NCBI GenBank assembly: GCA_964017155.1
Contig: OZ024857.1
Location: forward strand, 23,187,655-23,251,654
Source: Oasisia sp. SBJ-2009
Taxonomy: Eukaryota > Annelida > Polychaeta > Sabellida > Siboglinidae
Length of the DNA stretch: 64,000 nucleotides
Reading direction: 5' to 3'
In this document: one piece after another, positions 62,909 to 64,000 of the stretch
Position numbering within the stretch: position 1 is the stretch's first letter
Layout: each line of letters starts with the position of its first letter
Position numbers and translations under genes: made by a program
The notes under the pieces: model-generated
Told to the model about the DNA's origin: nothing
Database searches by the model: none
What the model saw: only the letters and a program-made list of their open reading frames with translations

Positions 62909-64000
62909 CTGTCAAGTAGACACAGTTGGAGACATAAATGTACACAGTGGATGTAGTTCCAGCACGGGTTGTAGAGTTGACACTGTCAAGTAGACACAGT
63001 TGGAGACATAAATGTACACAGTGGATGTAGTTCCAGCACGGGCTGTACAGTTGACACTGTCAAGTAGACACAGTTGGAGACATAAATGTACACAGTGGAT
63101 GTAGTTCCAGCACGGGCTGTACAGTTGACACTGTCAAGTAGACACAGTTGGAGACATAAATGTACACAGTGGATGTAGTTCCAGCACGGGCTGTACAGTT
63201 GACACTGTCAAGTAGACACAGTTGGAGACATAAATGTACACAGTGGATGTAGTTCCAGCACGGGTTGTACAGTTGACACTGTCAAGTAGACACAGTTGGA
63301 GACATAAATGTATACAGTGGATGTAGTTCCAGCACGGGTTGTAGAGTTGACACTGTCAAGTAGACACAGTTGGAGACATAAATGTACACAGTGGATGTAG
63401 TTCCAGCACGGGTTGTACAGTTGACACTGTCACGTAGACACAGTTGGAGACATAAATGTACACAGTGGATGTAGTTCCAGCACGGGTTGTAGAGTTGACA
63501 CTGTCAAGTAGACACAGTTGGAGACATAAATGTATACAGTGGATGTAGTTCCAGCACGGGTTGTACAGTTGACACTGTCAAGTAGACACAGTTGGAGACA
63601 AGACATAAATGTACACAGTGGATGTAGTTCCAGCACAGGTTGTAGAGTTGACACTGTCAAGTAGACACAGTTGGAGACATAAATGTACACAGTGGATGTA
63701 GTTCCAGCACGGGTTGTACAGTTGACACTGTCACGTAGACACAGTTGGAGACATAAATGTACACAGTGGATGTAGTTCCAGCACGGGTTGTAGAGTTGAC
63801 ACTGTCAAGTAGACACAGTTGGAGACATAAATGTATACAGTGGATGTAGTTCCAGCACGGGTTGTACAGTTGACACTGTCAAGTAGACACAGTTGGAGAC
63901 ATAAATGTACACAGTAGATGTAGTTCCAGCACGGGTTGTACAGTTGACACTGTCAAGTAGACACAGTTGGAGACATAAATGTACACAGTAGATGTAGTTC
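62909..64000 (-). repeat. 74-bp minisatellite carrying the acceptor of minus exon 62660-62908
   Basis: About 15 copies to the window edge, the inverse of the 21480-23297 array: the minus strand reads CTACTTGACAG|TGTCAACT in each unit. One copy near 63600 has a small duplication (GACAAGACAT). The array continues beyond the window. Confidence 0.97.

Overview
This is a stretch of an intron-rich animal genome, AT-rich outside exons and crowded with minisatellites, (TA)n tracts and transposon relics. Lophotrochozoan or hemichordate origin is possible. I favour a cephalochordate (amphioxus, Branchiostoma), because the tandem arrays repeatedly contain exon-intron junctions. I recall that habit being described for amphioxus 'mirage' minisatellites, but I cannot verify it here.

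The window holds two convergent (tail-to-tail) paralogous genes for very large thrombospondin-like extracellular proteins. The plus-strand gene enters from the left and ends at the stop codon at 38627-38629. I could chain 42 exons (6,991 nt) that keep one open frame throughout, giving about 2,329 residues without the N-terminus. Domain order is: leucine-rich repeats with an LRRCT cap (67-5936), FN3-like (6130-7031), fibro-slime/PA14-like (7786-11490), cadherin (12476-14051), F5/8 type C discoidin (14832-17947), Cys-rich GCC2/GCC3-like plus EGF modules (18384-24854), thrombospondin type 3 repeats (25886-31050), thrombospondin C-terminal domain (about 31060-33010) and a LamG/concanavalin-like domain (33011-38629).

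The minus-strand gene enters from the right and ends at 47666. Its last 17 exons (2,556 nt, 851 residues plus stop) correspond one to one with exons 26-42 of the plus gene. Exon identity is patchy: some blocks are nearly identical and change abruptly to diverged sequence, as expected from gene conversion between inverted copies.

The roughly 9-kb spacer (38630-47665) holds two mariner-like transposase relics, two GC-rich minisatellites (51-bp and 49-bp units) and a damaged CR1/L2-like LINE on the minus strand (about 41.9-45.2 kb). It contains no host gene that I can support. Other mobile relics are a LINE 3' fragment (14.3-14.6 kb), a LINE/SINE tail (15.4 kb), a 624-bp terminal-inverted-repeat element (25193-25816) and several foldbacks.

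The most unusual signal is that at least six arrays begin or end at a splice site and copy that site in every unit. Acceptor-type arrays lie before exons 13, 26 and 38 and before the homologous minus exons. Donor-type arrays follow exon 17 and the minus CKDGY exon, and probably exon 23. Smaller 2- or 3-copy versions occur at exons 6, 27 and 40. Long repetitive ORFs in these arrays are not considered genes. All exon boundaries were read by eye from GT/AG sites, phase continuity and paralogue agreement.
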